A DNA stretch of 64,000 bases from Sabethes cyaneus (GCF_943734655.1 NC_071354.1:72173338-72237337); one strand, 5' to 3'. Counted from the first letter of the stretch, positions 24,440 through 36,420 are shown. The notes: a model not told the origin generated them from the sequence alone. Translations and numbers: made by a program.

Positions 24440-25520
24440 TCACATCATATTGACATATGTGTGGCGTAAAATAGCGTTAAGTAAATAATAGTGCTAAATA
24501 GACCTTTCCAGTTATGTGTGTATTGGTGCTTGAAAATGAGGCAAACAACAACAGTAAACAAAAGAGATGCATTCCTTTGTCACCAAGGTACAGAATGAGT
24601 TTCGTCTTCCGCTGGCTTAAATACCAGCAAATTTTCAAAATATGTGCTTGAATTTGGAACAGGATGAAAAATTTGACCGAAATATGTGCTCTGCAGTGTG
24701 GCAAACGGAGAAACACAACTAGTAATCGCTATTTTTCGGTTTGTTCCTCCAGCATCAGCTGTTCCCCAAAATGAAGTAAACATCATGTATATACACGCGT
24801 ATTTCGTGTTCGCTAGTGTGGGCGCTTGAGCTGTCAGAAAGCTCTATAATTGTATTATATTTTTGGTATGTATTTTGTGTAATTGATGATGCCATAAACA
24901 AATTTTTTACCAGTGCCAGAATCGGAGTACAGCCTGAGTCCGTTAATTGGATCACGACTGCACTTCAGCTGATTCGCTGAGTCAAAGTTGTAAAGTAGTA
25001 AGTTAAAGTTGTTTGCAAAGTGTTTTGTACCTTACTGCCTTATACTGAGTTGACGGCAAGTTGACGGTCAAATAAACATTAGCACCACTACGGATCCCTT
25101 CTGCCTTGTCTTCTCCATCATTTTCGAAAGAAATTAATGCTTGACTATTGAATAGTAAAGAATTGCAGGCAACTGCCTGACGCAAACCAGCAATTGAAAC
25201 ATTCAAAACTATCCTCGGATAAAAGAGTCGCTGATTTTCCTCACTTTGAGAATTGCTGCGTTACTTCACATGCACAAATATCCCTTCAGCCGTGTTTCCT
25301 TGTAAGACAACAGTTTCGAAAAAAAATTTGCAGTACCTATTCGCGACTGCGAAAGTTAAGGAGATTTTTAATCCTGTTCGCACTAACACGAAAACCCATT
25401 ATCAAAACTTGCGTGAAAACAAAAGCAGAAATACTTCCTTCACCAAAAATCAAACAAATATTAGCAACTTTTTAGTCGCGAATGTGGATACAATCTGGCA
25501 AAAGGAAAGGATTGCTCACT
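24440..25520. other. Unassigned stretch
   Basis: Several minus-strand frames at 24580-25206 look moderately protein-like and there is a possible GTAAGG splice donor near 25030. I recognise no domain and cannot build a coherent gene. Confidence 0.3.
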
Positions 25521-25529
25521 TTTCTGTGA

Positions 25530-26140
25530 CTTTTCACCTTCAGGGCATCAATTTGGACTACATTCAATGTTTAAAAATGAACTAGGTTGAAAGGAAGGGG
25601 TGGTTTTATGCTTTGACAAAATTGTTTACTTTCAGGACATCAAACTGGACTAGATTTGTTGCAGTCCTAAGTTTTCTTAGGTTGGGACGAGAGGGCTTTA
25701 TCACTCTTTCTGGCATAATTTCTAAGCACAGATATCAAATTAGCAGAAGTCTAAACGTCGTAAAGAATCTTCGACCTATTGGGACGAGGGGATTTTGTTG
25801 CTTGCTTTATCTAAACAAGTAATCAAAATCATAGTCAACAGATGGTGTATTTAACTGTCGTCTCTGCCTGTGAAGCAAGGCAATCACAAAGAAAATATAT
25901 GGGATAATTTGACCTTGAAACTGTCCGGTAATTTTTACTAATTAGTGACTGAAAAAGAATGTTACAGCAGAAATCACATAATTACTTCATCTTTTATGAT
26001 TTGATCGGTATCTAAAGCATGAAAATCCATTCATAATTGGCAGAGCTATTAGCATTCAAATTCTTTCATTCTTTCGTGACGCTGGGTTGAGTTCCAATTT
26101 TGGATTGACACCCTGCGGTAAGACGTAATTCTACGTCAAA
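25530..26140 (-). repeat. Relative of the 22.4-kb tandem repeat and of 5391-5660
   Basis: 25610-25780 is an inverted relative of the 97-bp unit (TTGATATCTGTGCTT on the minus strand). 25846-25925 matches 5391-5462 (GCCTGTGAAGC, then GGCRATCACAA). 26040-26140 resembles 5580-5650, including GTAATTCTACGTCAAAA versus GTAGTCCTACGTCAAAA. It is probably one family of non-autonomous elements in several states of decay. Confidence 0.65.
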
Positions 26141-26387
26141 ATTTATTCAGGCGTCTACTACCATTCTTCAAATCAGTCCGCGGGTCGCGTGTATCATCTC
26201 GAAGGGCCGCAGTTTGGCCATCACTGATCTACACTGACTTTTAGGCAGATTGATTGTTTACTTATAATAACCGTTGAATGGAATGTCGATCAGCAGAGCG
26301 CTGCGACTTTTCCGCTAGTGAAGGAACTTACATTTCATTCGGATGGAACCTGTGTATGCCTCCGTACCAAAGACTAAAGGGCCAAAC

Positions 26388-26494
26388 AGAATGCTGCGCC
26401 AACGCGTCCGCCAGCGTTATTCTGACAGTTTTTCCATGGGTTTACTGTCAAATTGACGCTAACGGGTGCGTTGACGCAGCATTCTGTTTGGGCC
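26388..26494. mobile_element. Foldback MITE, TTAA-associated
   Basis: Arms of about 50 bp start GGGCCAAACAGAATGCTGCG and are inverted around a few-base loop near 26442. TTAA follows on the right (26495-26498) and CTAA, one change, sits on the left. No reading frame. Confidence 0.78.
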
Positions 26495-26574
26495 TTAACC
26501 CAGTTACGATAAGGAAAACGGTCTTCGATGAATACGTAGACCACCCCTGGCCTGGGCGGTAGATTGGATGAAAT

Positions 26575-26734
26575 TCTGGCTTTAGTTTTCAAAAGGTTGT
26601 ATAATCAACCCTTTTACATGCATTATGTGACCTTTTAAAAACTATAAAGCCAGATATCTGACTTTAGTTTTCAGAAGGTCGCATAATCAACCCTTTTACA
26701 TGCATTATTCGACCTTTTGAAAACTAAAGCCAGA
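26575..26734. repeat. Two tandem 80-bp hairpins
   Basis: Units 26575-26654 and 26657-26734 are both palindromes. Each starts TCTGRCTTTAGTTTTC and ends GAAAACTAAAGCCAGA or a close variant, around a shared CAACCCTTTTACATGCATTA loop region. The second unit pairs better than the first. Confidence 0.82.
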
Positions 26735-26739
26735 TATAT

Positions 26740-27640
26740 CCGTATATCGAAATATCAAAAAGTGCTGCCGTCACTCTGCATAGAAGCACCCTAATGAAAA
26801 TGATGTTTGCGGTGTTGGTTTCACGTGAGGTGAATTAAAAAGTCACCACCCGTAACGGTGTGTAGCGCACAGGGGGCTGATATGACGTCACATTTTCGTT
26901 GCTCACATGAAAAAGGCGGCAAACGCAAAGCGATTTCACAAAACGAATTTAACTAATCATTTTCACAGTTTCATGTACTTCGCATCAATTGCCTGTCTGG
27001 CATTGGCTATGTGATGCTAAAACCTTGGCTAAAATCAAACTAAAACTAACAAAATTTAACAATTTACACATCCGACTCGGTTGTCAGCTTGAGCCCATCT
27101 ATGAAGCTGTCAGCTTGGGCCCGCTCTATGTTGGCTACGTTTTTTTTGTACAGGTTGGTATTGGAAGTGTCATTCCCGTGGTAGCGCAGGCTTTAGTTTG
27201 TTCAGCTTCAGATGGTTCAGATTGACCGTAAACATCCGTCAATGGCAACGATGGCAACGTAATAGAACGTCAGTGGTGGTCGTTATCGTTTTCGCATTTT
27301 GGGTCGCATCTCGCATGATGCATTCTAAAAGTGGCCTCCGCTATGTGCGTGCAACGGTGTGCCACCTAGACAAACTTGTTTTATTTGTAAATCAAATCGT
27401 AATTTAATTATTTAGATCAATTATTTCTGAACATTAAAGTAGAATCAAATCAAGCATTTTGTACAATCTGTTAAAAATAATTTCTAAAATAAAACTACTC
27501 AAGCACCCAAGTGCCTAGTCCTACTAATAAATAAACCATGTCTTCTATTAAAATTTATTTTTTACAGTAAAATAGAAATAAATATTCCCTTTGCTTGTTA
27601 AAAAGCTTGTCCAATATTTGTACATATTTATATTCTGCAT
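26740..27640. other. Non-genic stretch
   Basis: No gene or element ends are recognised, apart from a 50-bp block near 26813-26860 shared with 22073-22130. Confidence 0.45.
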
Positions 27641-27647
27641 ATTTGGC

Positions 27648-28383
27648 TTAAGGGGGCATAGTACTTTTTACACCATATTTTTTGCCTAATTTCAAATATT
27701 TTATTCTCGATAACGCGAAAAGCGAATCGATTCGGGTTTTTTGCATTCCAAACATTGCACTTTATACTAATATTTACAATTTTGTTTGCATATGTGAACC
27801 TCTTCCCCTCTCCCCTACTGCTCCTTGAACATGATCGTTCGAAAAAAACATGATTTGCGGTACCATGGATTGGCGTTGGGGGTCTTATCCGAATTGAAAA
27901 ATTCCAAAACGACATGAAAGTATATTAAATTATCTCGTGTTTGACCCATCCATTTTTTAAAATTCGAACGCATAACAAAATGGCGGACATTCAAACATAA
28001 AAGAAAGGTTTTTAGTCGAAAAAATTGACTTTAAACATTTCTAAAAAATACAAAAATAGTAATATCAAAAAAAGGATGGGTCAAACACTAGATAATTTTG
28101 TTGGCTTTAAAACAAAGAAAGAATCATGAGAATTGCTTGAGCCGTTCTTGAGATATTTATGGTACCGACTTTCAAAACCTGGTTTCGAGAAAAACGACGT
28201 TGAACTTTTTATTCGCCGTGTAATCGCTCCAGACATGCGCGGTACAAATAGCTGTAACTTTGTCAATTTTTGGAATTCATTGAAATGACTTGAGACACAT
28301 ATGGTCAAAATGTTAATCTTTCGAAATAATCAATAAAAAAAAATTCGATTTTTTTAAGTTGAAAAAGTACTATGCCCCCTTAA
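27648..28383. mobile_element. 736-bp TTAA-flanked non-autonomous element
   Basis: TTAA at 27648-27651 and 28380-28383 borders perfect 18-bp inverted repeats beginning GGGGGCATAGTACTTTTT. TTAA duplication is typical of piggyBac-like and some Kolobok elements. Similar imperfect motifs (GGATGGGTCAAACAC) occur inside. No transposase. Confidence 0.88.
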
Positions 28384-31340
28384 GAAGTAGATTGATACAT
28401 TGCTTCACTGTCGTTTATCGCACGTTTCGTCGCAGAAGAATGCTCACGAATACTAAACAGGGTCGCCTCTATGTATCTATCTATGTTGTACCATGCAAAA
28501 AAAAATCGTACGGATACGTCTACTTTTATCTCCCCTTGTGCCGCATATTTATGTTTACTTCCACTCTCGCAATGGGTGTAAATAAGCCGCATGTGTCACG
28601 GTGGGTGAGAGCAGCATCGGAATTCGACTGGCAGTTGTCGATGCATGCCGTGTGGTGACTGCCAGCATAACACGCGGAGAGCGCTAGGCGCTGGCAAACA
28701 ACCGTCGGGAGAGTCGCTTTGGTTCGATATATGCGATCCTCCAGAGTCAGTATACGTGTGCAATTTGACCGGCAAAGTTGTGGAATATATTTATCTATTA
28801 TACACTGTTTAGTTTAGTGCTTTTGGTTGGTTCGTGGGAGCCAGTGCCTTCAAAATACCGTTGTTTGCAGTCTCGAAAATTATCTTTCTTCCGTTCTTTT
28901 ACCTGAGACACTATACTGTTCAAGCGTGAAAGGTAGGTTTGCTTTACCGAGTGCATACGATACAATCGATTCTTTGAATGAGTGAGTAAATCTATCTCAT
29001 ATGTTTCATCACTTTACCAAACTGAAATCCTATTTCCTGAGGAAAGCCACGCGTACGGTGAACGAAAGTGTTGATAATGTAGTAAAAAAACACGTGGAGT
29101 GGAGACACTTATGTGTAACTTATGTGCATCAATCTTAATCAGGGACCAGCATGGAAATGACTAATTTGATTACTCCGTGCATATAGTTCTATTTTCGACA
29201 GCAAAAAAAATTCGAGTCGGGGTTACTGAAACCACCCATTATAACGGAAAATGTGAACCCGTACATGGTCGTATTGTTATATACCATTTCGGTATCCGAA
29301 ACGTAATGATGCTCGATTGTTATTGATTAGTCTTCCTTTTACTTTGGTTGATAAAAACGATGAAAGCAAAATTGATGCAGGTAAACGCTGTTGCACACAG
29401 CGAATCACGTACGACACGTAACTTCTTTCTTTCACCAAAGTTTATGAACCCCTTGATTAAGGAAATACACTTCGAGAGGGTGCATCTGGTGGTATATATT
29501 CAATTTGTGTGATACACGTTTTTCAGAGATTCTCACCTGTATATATCACATTGCCGCTGGCCAGCATATACTTTGTTTGTTATAGATTACTCTAAACAAT
29601 ATGAGGTTTTTCCTTTTTTATAAATTCTTTTTAAGGGGTTCTTAATGTAACAATTTTTGTAGTTATGACTTTCACATTACGAATTTAAGATCAGAATACC
29701 TGCTATCAAGCAAAGTGCCTGATCTTGATTTAGTGTTTAAAACTATTTGCTTAATTATTTACTATATTAAGTGCAGTCCAGATATCTTCTTTTAAATACT
29801 TCAGCATATCCGCAAAAAAAAGGGAAGAAAATTGCTCAAGGAACATTTTTGTTGTAGAATATTAACTTATCAAGCACTTGTTCCACGGGCAATGCAATAG
29901 TCGAACAAACTACTTTTAAACAAAAATGGTTGTTGGGTGAATCTTAGTGCTTTACAAATTTATTTGAAGGTGAATTTTTCAGTTGAATGTGCTTGAACTT
30001 TCCAAAAATTCTGTATATCATGTAGCATTACTCTTAGTGCTTCAACATTCATTTAGCACTAAATATAAGAAGTAATTAACCGTAGTCAGAATACATATCG
30101 CATGATTACCAATGTAGAATTAAGTAAAAAATGTTTGACTAACTTCACAGTTCTTAGTATCATAGCTTTTATATAGAATTTCCCACGCAAAATCACTAAA
30201 TTCACACTGATAAACATTCAAGCAACATTAAAAGTACGCGATAGACGCTGAAATTAACCAATTTCGTCATAACCCTACAAATAAGTCAATATGGAAGTAT
30301 TAATATTATATCTAACGATTCCGCCCAACGCTATCAACAGTTGAGTAAACATTCATGCAGTTTGGGCACAATACTGACACTGAAGCATTTGGTCTTGGAA
30401 CAGATACTATCGTATCATTAGTCCTGTAGTTATTCTGTGTTCTGGCAGCTGGCTGCAAAATTTGTCAAATAAAAATTGAAGAATGTGGTGTTTCGAATCT
30501 GAGGAGCGGAATCTAGAAGGCCCCCTAGGCTTTCCTTTGGTTGGTCTAGGAACGGCAGACACCTCCGTAGTGTCAAACACCATTAAATGAAGTATATTGC
30601 GTTGGAAGTTCATTTTTGCAGTGCCAAATACCTGTTCATCATTTTAGCGTAACATTTGCACTCAAATTGATAGATAAGATAGATTGTGCTATTAATTAGC
30701 GGTAATATTTTTTCTTTTTCAACATCAATTAAAGTCGACACGTTATCGGGCACTGCAGATGCTAGAGATTGCTTTATGTTTATATTATATTATGCAAACT
30801 GATTTCGTTGATTGAGTCACATAGTCCAGCTTGCGAATCGTATTTTCTCATTTGCAATACAGAATTTTTTGACTAAATTCATGTGTATTTTCATGTTTCT
30901 TTTGTTTTCTTTACAGTATTTTACATGTTAAGTGTTTTGTATCAAAGTTTTGATTGTCATCTTTGTTGTAATGTTTGGATTTTTTTTTCAACTTAGTTTG
31001 TTTTAAGACTATGTAAACAACTACGTTGCAATACTAAAGCGTTTTGGTTTCTTTTCAATTGTTAATAATCTGAGAGAGAGAAGCCAGCTCAGTGACAGAC
31101 TGATTGTTTTTGTTTTCTTCCTCTCACTTTTAATGCATAAAATTCAAATTGTACCATTTAAACCGAGTCAGCATGCTCGGGTTTGTAAGGAGTTCGAAAT
31201 TTCATGGCAACTAAATACTTCCACTGTTTTATTCAACCAAGCTAGTCTGGTTTACAGCGACAGTTCGTACCCGGTTCGCGCCAGGATCGTGCCAGGTTCG
31301 CGCTGACAGTTCGATGCACAAAAACAATCCCAGCTGGTTC
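28384..31340. other. Non-genic AT-rich stretch, 3 kb
   Basis: No gene is supported. 28580-28960 is GC-richer, has a TCAGT initiator-like word at 28747 and an AAAG/GTAGGT donor-like word near 28930, so an untranslated first exon is conceivable. 30407-30613 has an unassigned minus-strand frame. Confidence 0.35.
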
Positions 31341-31362
31341 CTCTCTCTCAGTTAATAATATA

Positions 31363-31608
31363 TTCTAGTTCTAATCTAATCCCATACTAACGCAACCAAT
31401 TCTTGAATTGAAAGCATCCTGGAAAATGACGATACTTGAATCAATCATTTTTATAGTCAACGGCCAAACCAACTGCGCAGCATGTATTGCAGAGAGAATT
31501 ACATGGAATCAAGTGGAAACAGAAATAATGCCTAATTTCATTCAACTTCTTAAAATCAAGGGGAAAGAAAAAAGCGTAGACCTCCTGTACCAAACGCTTC
31601 CCATACTT
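31363..31608 (+). repeat. Dispersed repeat, copy 1 (partner inside 35263-35480)
   Basis: The block from ACTAACGCAACCAATTCTTG through GTCAACGGCCAAACCAACTG to CAAACGCTTCCCATA matches 35281-35476 with scattered changes. It abuts the 3' tail of the RTE copy that begins at 31620. I cannot classify it. Its one open frame has no known motif. Confidence 0.75.
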
Positions 31609-31625
31609 ACTTACTTACCTACTTA
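31606..31625 (-). repeat. (TAAG)n tail of the RTE LINE
   Basis: Plus strand ACTTACTTACTTACCTACTT lies directly at the 3' end of the minus-strand LINE. RTE-type elements commonly end in short tandem repeats instead of poly(A), which fits this assignment. Confidence 0.7.
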
Positions 31626-34525
31626 GGTGGCTTGCCGTCCTAAGACAAAGCCTGTTGAACAAAGTTTCTCCATGTAACTCGGTTGAGAACTACCGCTCTC
31701 CAATTCCTCGGACACCGAGTACTCTCCGCCAGATCTCGCTCCACCTGGTCTAACCATCTTGCTCGCTGCGCTCCTGGTCGTCTTGTTCCTACCGGATTTG
31801 AGGTGAACACCATCTTTGCAGGGTAGTTGTCCGGCATTCTTGCAACATGCCCTGCCCATCGTATTCGTCCAGCTTTAGCCACCTTCTGGCTACTGGGTTC
31901 GACATAGAGCTGTGCGAGTTCATGGTTCATCCTCCGCCTCCAAACTCCGCTCTCCCGTACGCCACCGAAGGTCGTTCTTAGCACTCGTCGTTCGAAAACT
32001 CAGAACACTCGCAGGTCCTCCTCGAGCATTGTCCATGTTTCATGCCCGTTGAGAACAACCGGTGTAATAAGCGTCTTGTACAGGGTGCACTTTGTACGGG
32101 GACTTAGTCTGCTCGACCGCAATTGCTTGTGGAGCCCATAGTAACCACGACTTCCGTTGACAATACGCCTCCAAATCTCACGGCTGACATGATTGTCCGC
32201 CGTTACCAGTGAGCCAAGGTAGACAAATTCATCGACTACCTCAAATTCATCGCCGTCGATCAATATACTACTGCCCAAGCGATGTCATTCTGCCTCGGTT
32301 CCGCTGGCCAGCATGTACTTTGTTTTAGACGAATTTACCTTTAACCCAATCTTTTCTGCTTCGCGCTTTAGTCTGGTGTACTGTTCAGCCACCGCCACAG
32401 ATGTTCTGCCGATAATATCCATGTCATCGGCAAAGCAAACGAATTGACTAGATTTGTTGAAAATCGTGCCCAGCGTGTTGATATCCGCTCGGTTGATAAC
32501 ACCTTGTAATGCTATGTTGAACAGCAGGCATGAAAGACCATAACCTTGACAAAGCCCTCTGTGCGATTCGAATGAACTTGACAATCCACCCGAAATCGGA
32601 ACACAGCACTGTGTACCATCCATCGTAGATTTAATCAGTTTGATGAGCTTCCTGGGGAAGCTGTTCTCGTCCATGATTTTCCATAGCTCTTTCCGGTCGA
32701 TGGTATCATATGCGGCTTTGAAGTCAACGAACAAATGATGCGTGGGAACTCTGCATTCACGGCCCTTTTGGAGGATTTGCCGCAGTGTAAATATTTAATC
32801 CGTTGTAGACCGACCTTCGACAAAGCCGGCTTGATAAGTTCTCACAAATTTATTCGCAATTGGTGATAGACGGCGGAGAATGATTTGGGACAGCACTTTA
32901 TAGGCGGCATTGAGAACGGTGATCGTTCGATAGTTCTCACAGTACAAATTGTCGCCCTTTTTATAGATCGGGCAGATAACCCCATCTTTCCTCTCCTCCG
33001 GTTGCTGTTCCGTATCCCAAATTCTATCAATTAGTCGGTGTAGACAAACGGCCAGCTTTTCTAGTCCCATTTTAATAAGCTCCGCTGCGATGCTATCTTT
33101 TACAGCTGACTTGTTGTTCTTTAGCTGCATGATGGCCTCCTTAACTTCGCCTATCGTTGGGGCTGGCACCTCTTCCCCGTTTGTTGCACCGTCGAAATCG
33201 CTTTCCCGCCGCCATGGGTTTCCGCCTGGGCGCCATTCAGGTGTTCGTCGAAGTGCTGCTTCCACCTATCGGTCACGATCGTCCGTCAGAATACTGCCAG
33301 TCTTATCCCGACACATCTCGGCTCGCGGCACAAAGCCTTTGCGGGATCCGTTCAGTTTCTGGTAGAACTTTCGCGTTTCCTGAGAACGATGCAGATGCTT
33401 CAACTCTGCATATTGCAGCTCTTTCAGGTAGCGCTTTTTCTCCCGAAAGATTTGGTTTCGCTGCATCTTCTTCTGTTTGTGTCTTTCCACGTTCTGACGT
33501 GTGGCACTGTGCATCTTGGCTGCCCGCGCAGCCTTCTCCTCATGCATCACCCTCCTACATTCATCGTCAAACCAATCGTTCCGCTGATTCCGGGTCACAT
33601 GCCCGATGGAGCTCTCCGCTACACTGCTGATGGCTGTTTTGATAGAGTTTCAACAGTCCTCGAGAGGGGCTTCGTCCAGCTCGTCCTCTTCCGGCAGCGT
33701 TGCGGTGACGTATGGTTCAGCCGCGCGAGATCTAACCAAGGCTGTCGTCGGTACCGAATGTTGTTTACAACGGAGAGTCTTGAGCGCATCTTAACCATCA
33801 CTAGATAGTGGTCCGAGTCAACGTTAGCGCTTCGATAGGATCTGACGTCGATAATGTCTGAGAAGTGCCGACTGTCGATCAAAACGTGGTCGATCTGTGA
33901 TTCTGTCTGATTTGGTGACCTCCAGGTGTACTTGTGATGGATTCTGTGCTGGAAAAAGGTACTGCGTACGGCCATATTGTTGAGGCGGCAAAGCCGATAA
34001 GTCTTAGGCCCATTTCATTGGTTCGCTGGTGTGCACTGAACCTTCCAATTACCGGTTTGTATTCCTCCTCCTGGCCGACCTGAGCATTGAAATCCCCGAT
34101 GACGATCTTGATATCATGTTTTGGGCAGCGATCGTATTCACTCTCCAACTGCGTGCAGAATTCATCCTTGTCGTCATCGGTACTTCTGAGGTGAGGGCTG
34201 TGCGCGTTGATGATGCTTATATTGAAGAATCGATCCTTGATTCTCAACTTGCACATTCGAGGATTGATTGGCCACCACCCAATCATCCATTTCCGCATCT
34301 CGCTCATCACTATAAAAGCTGTACCCAGCTCGTGTGTGTTGCCGCAGCTCCGGTAAATGGTATGTCCATCTCTGAACGTACGTACCGTTGAGCTCTTCCA
34401 GCACACCTCCTGCAGCGCTACGACGTCGAACTTGCGGCTCTTCAATACGTCGGAGAGCACTCGAGTACTCCCTTGAAAGTTGAGAGATCGGCAGTTCCAC
34501 GTCCCGAGTTTCCAATCCATAGTCC
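31626..34525 (-). pseudogene. RTE-type LINE, near full-length but frame-broken (family 1)
   Basis: On the minus strand the domain order is complete. The endonuclease is at 34520-33620: MDWKLGTWNCRSLNFQGS, FDVVALQEVCWKSS, IVIGDFNAQVGQEEEY and SQIDHVLIDSRHF. The linker is at 33598-33100 (RNDWFDDECRRVM, RKFYQKLNG, KNNKSAVKDSIAAELI). The RT is at 33040-32285: NYRTITVLNAAYKVLSQIIL, QAGFVEGRSTTD, FVDFKAAYDTIDRKEL, GLSCLLFNIAL, and the catalytic FADDMDII. The C-terminus is at 32278-31640 (EFVYLGSLVTADNHVSREIW and RIRWAGHVARMPD). At least six frame changes or stops separate these pieces, so it cannot make one protein. Family knowledge: the element encodes an APE-type endonuclease and an RT for target-primed retrotransposition. 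JAM1-like RTE elements are known in Aedes. Confidence 0.88.
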
Positions 34526-34841
34526 TGTTTCGTCGCGTGGGTCTATTCAGACTGTTCCAGTAAAAATTTTCTTATTCTTCGTTCCGTGCTTTAGTAGTTT
34601 TCGTGGTGACGGCTTGACGGCGTGGTGACGGAGAGCCAACGAAGCTCGAAAGTGCCCTCCTTTCCTGTCAGCATACGACCTTAGTTGGAGTTGTTGGAGT
34701 TGGAGGTAACTCAATGCGTCCGTTTCACCACTTGGAGCAACCAGCAGCTTTCCATCGCCTAGACTTTAGTCATGCACCAGAATGATTTTGAATAAGATGG
34801 ATTTATTGGTGCTTCTGTTGGAATTCCTTGTTTCTTAGCTC
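34526..34841 (-). other. Probable 5' UTR of the family 1 RTE LINE and junction to the next relic
   Basis: The segment precedes the LINE start codon and contains no other feature. The boundary with the oppositely oriented relic at 34842 is not resolved. Confidence 0.4.
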
Positions 34842-36420
34842 TTGAATCCGCTCCTGGCTAACCCTAGAGATCAGAAAGTGAATCAATATCGAAAAGGATA
34901 CACATCGAAGCTTGATTTAAAAGGGACGAGAAGAGAAATCTGTGCACAAATGAGCGCGAGGTGGTCGACAACTGGAAGCAGTTCTTCGACGCGCATAGGC
35001 GATATAACAGAAGGAGACGCAACGGAAGTTAACCTAGGAGTGCCTATCAAACGGCATCGGCGCGATGGCTCCGAATCTCGAAGAAATTCGGCGAGAAATC
35101 GGCCAACTAAAAATAATAGAGCTGCCGAACGGACCAACTCCGACAGAAATCTACACAACTGACCGAGAACCGCTTGCAACGGCACTTCACTTGATAATTT
35201 CAAGGATTTGGGAGGAGGGGAAACTACCGAAGGAATCGATGGAAGGTGTGGTTTGTCCCATCTAATATAATCTAATATCACACTAACGCAGCCAATTCTT
35301 GAATTACTTGAATCAATCATTTTTCTTGTCAACGGCCAGGCCTACTGCGCAGCATGTACCGCAGAGAGAATTCCAAGGAATCAAGTGGAACCAAAAAAAA
35401 TACCTAATTCCATTAAACTCCTTGAAATCAAGGAGAAGGAAAAAAGCGAGGACCTCCCGTACCAAACGCTTCCCATATACATAGATAATGATTTATTTAC
35501 AGTCGTTGGGAGTATCTGTGCTAATAAAGGTTGAGTGATACACCGGGCCCTCAGGGATGAACTAATGGCATTCAGACCAGAAGCCAGGCTGCAACTGGTC
35601 AAGGATATAGCGCCTTATTTCGCTCTGGAAGGTGTGGTTTGTCCCATCCCTTGTATCAATTAGGCGATCTGCCAGTTTGATGTAATTACCGCAGCATTAC
35701 GCTGGTCAATCACCTCAAGGTGCTCTCTCAGATTTTGTTACGTCGTCAATTCCCAATTCGTCGTCAAGAGAATTCGTAGGGCAGTACCGGGTTGGCTTTT
35801 TAGGGACCAGCGCTGCTACGGATCAAATTTTTACTCTCCGACATATCTTCTAGAAATGTCGGGAGTAGCGATCTCCTAGCCTTCGCAGGCGACTTCAAAA
35901 TCATTACTATAGAATCCTTAGGATGGCGGAGGTAATCTACGCCAGACAAAAACGGAGGCGAGGAAGATAGGGTTACAAATCAATGCGTGGAAAACCAAAA
36001 ATATGGTAGAATGGTAGGTAGGTAGGTAGGTAGGTATCGTAGGTGTGGGGCTCCAGAGAAAGCAACGTTTGCCTCCCACGGACAGTGACTACTAACGGTG
36101 ATGACACAACGGCATAAGTCGGACAAGTACAGTGGGCCGGCCACGTTACAAAGATGCCAGACGATTGTGCAGTAAAATCTGTTCTCTTCGAGAACTCCAC
36201 CGAAGCCAACCGGCGAGTGTCGAGACGCTCAACGAATTGGCGACGAGTAGCCCAGGACCGAGTGCAAGTTCTTGATATAGCACGAGCATACTCGGCACTA
36301 TGCTGGTACTTAGCTGAAGACTTGTTGAAGCCCAAGGATGGCCCTGTTTGCTGCATAATTTGTCCGATGAAACGGCATTTGGAAGAATATTCTGCTACGA
36401 AGAGGTCGCGGTTAAACTCG
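34842..36420 (+). pseudogene. RTE-type LINE relic (family 2), plus strand, interrupted by an insertion
   Basis: 34930-35262 gives the linker in two frames (ITEGDATEVNLGVPI; EEIRREIGQLK; REPLATALHLIISRIWEEGK). After the 363-bp insertion, 35649-35960 gives shifted pieces around NYRSITLVN and LRH/RQI. 36014-36036 is a GTAG microsatellite. 36110-36350 gives the C-terminus (QWAGHVTKMPDDCAVKSVLF, NWRRVAQDRVQVL). Frames are broken throughout. Confidence 0.8.
35263..35625. mobile_element. 363-bp insertion flanked by 23-bp direct repeats
   Basis: The 23-bp LINE sequence at 35240-35262 (TGGAAGGTGTGG..CCCATC) is repeated exactly at 35626-35648, so the LINE reading frame resumes after the insert. Duplications of this length are typical of retroposition. 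The first 210 bp match 31363-31608. The rest reads ALRDELMAFRPEARLQLVKD in one frame, of unknown origin. There is no poly(A) tail. Confidence 0.75.

Noticed and set aside
30407..30613. 68-codon minus-strand frame with a Pro/Arg/Ser-rich stretch
   Set aside because: No family resemblance, no neighbouring exon that would join, and it is short. It is not enough for a gene call.
33157..33808. Plus-strand reading frames of 139 to 157 codons over the large LINE
   Set aside because: They are antisense to clearly recognisable endonuclease and linker coding sequence of the RTE element.
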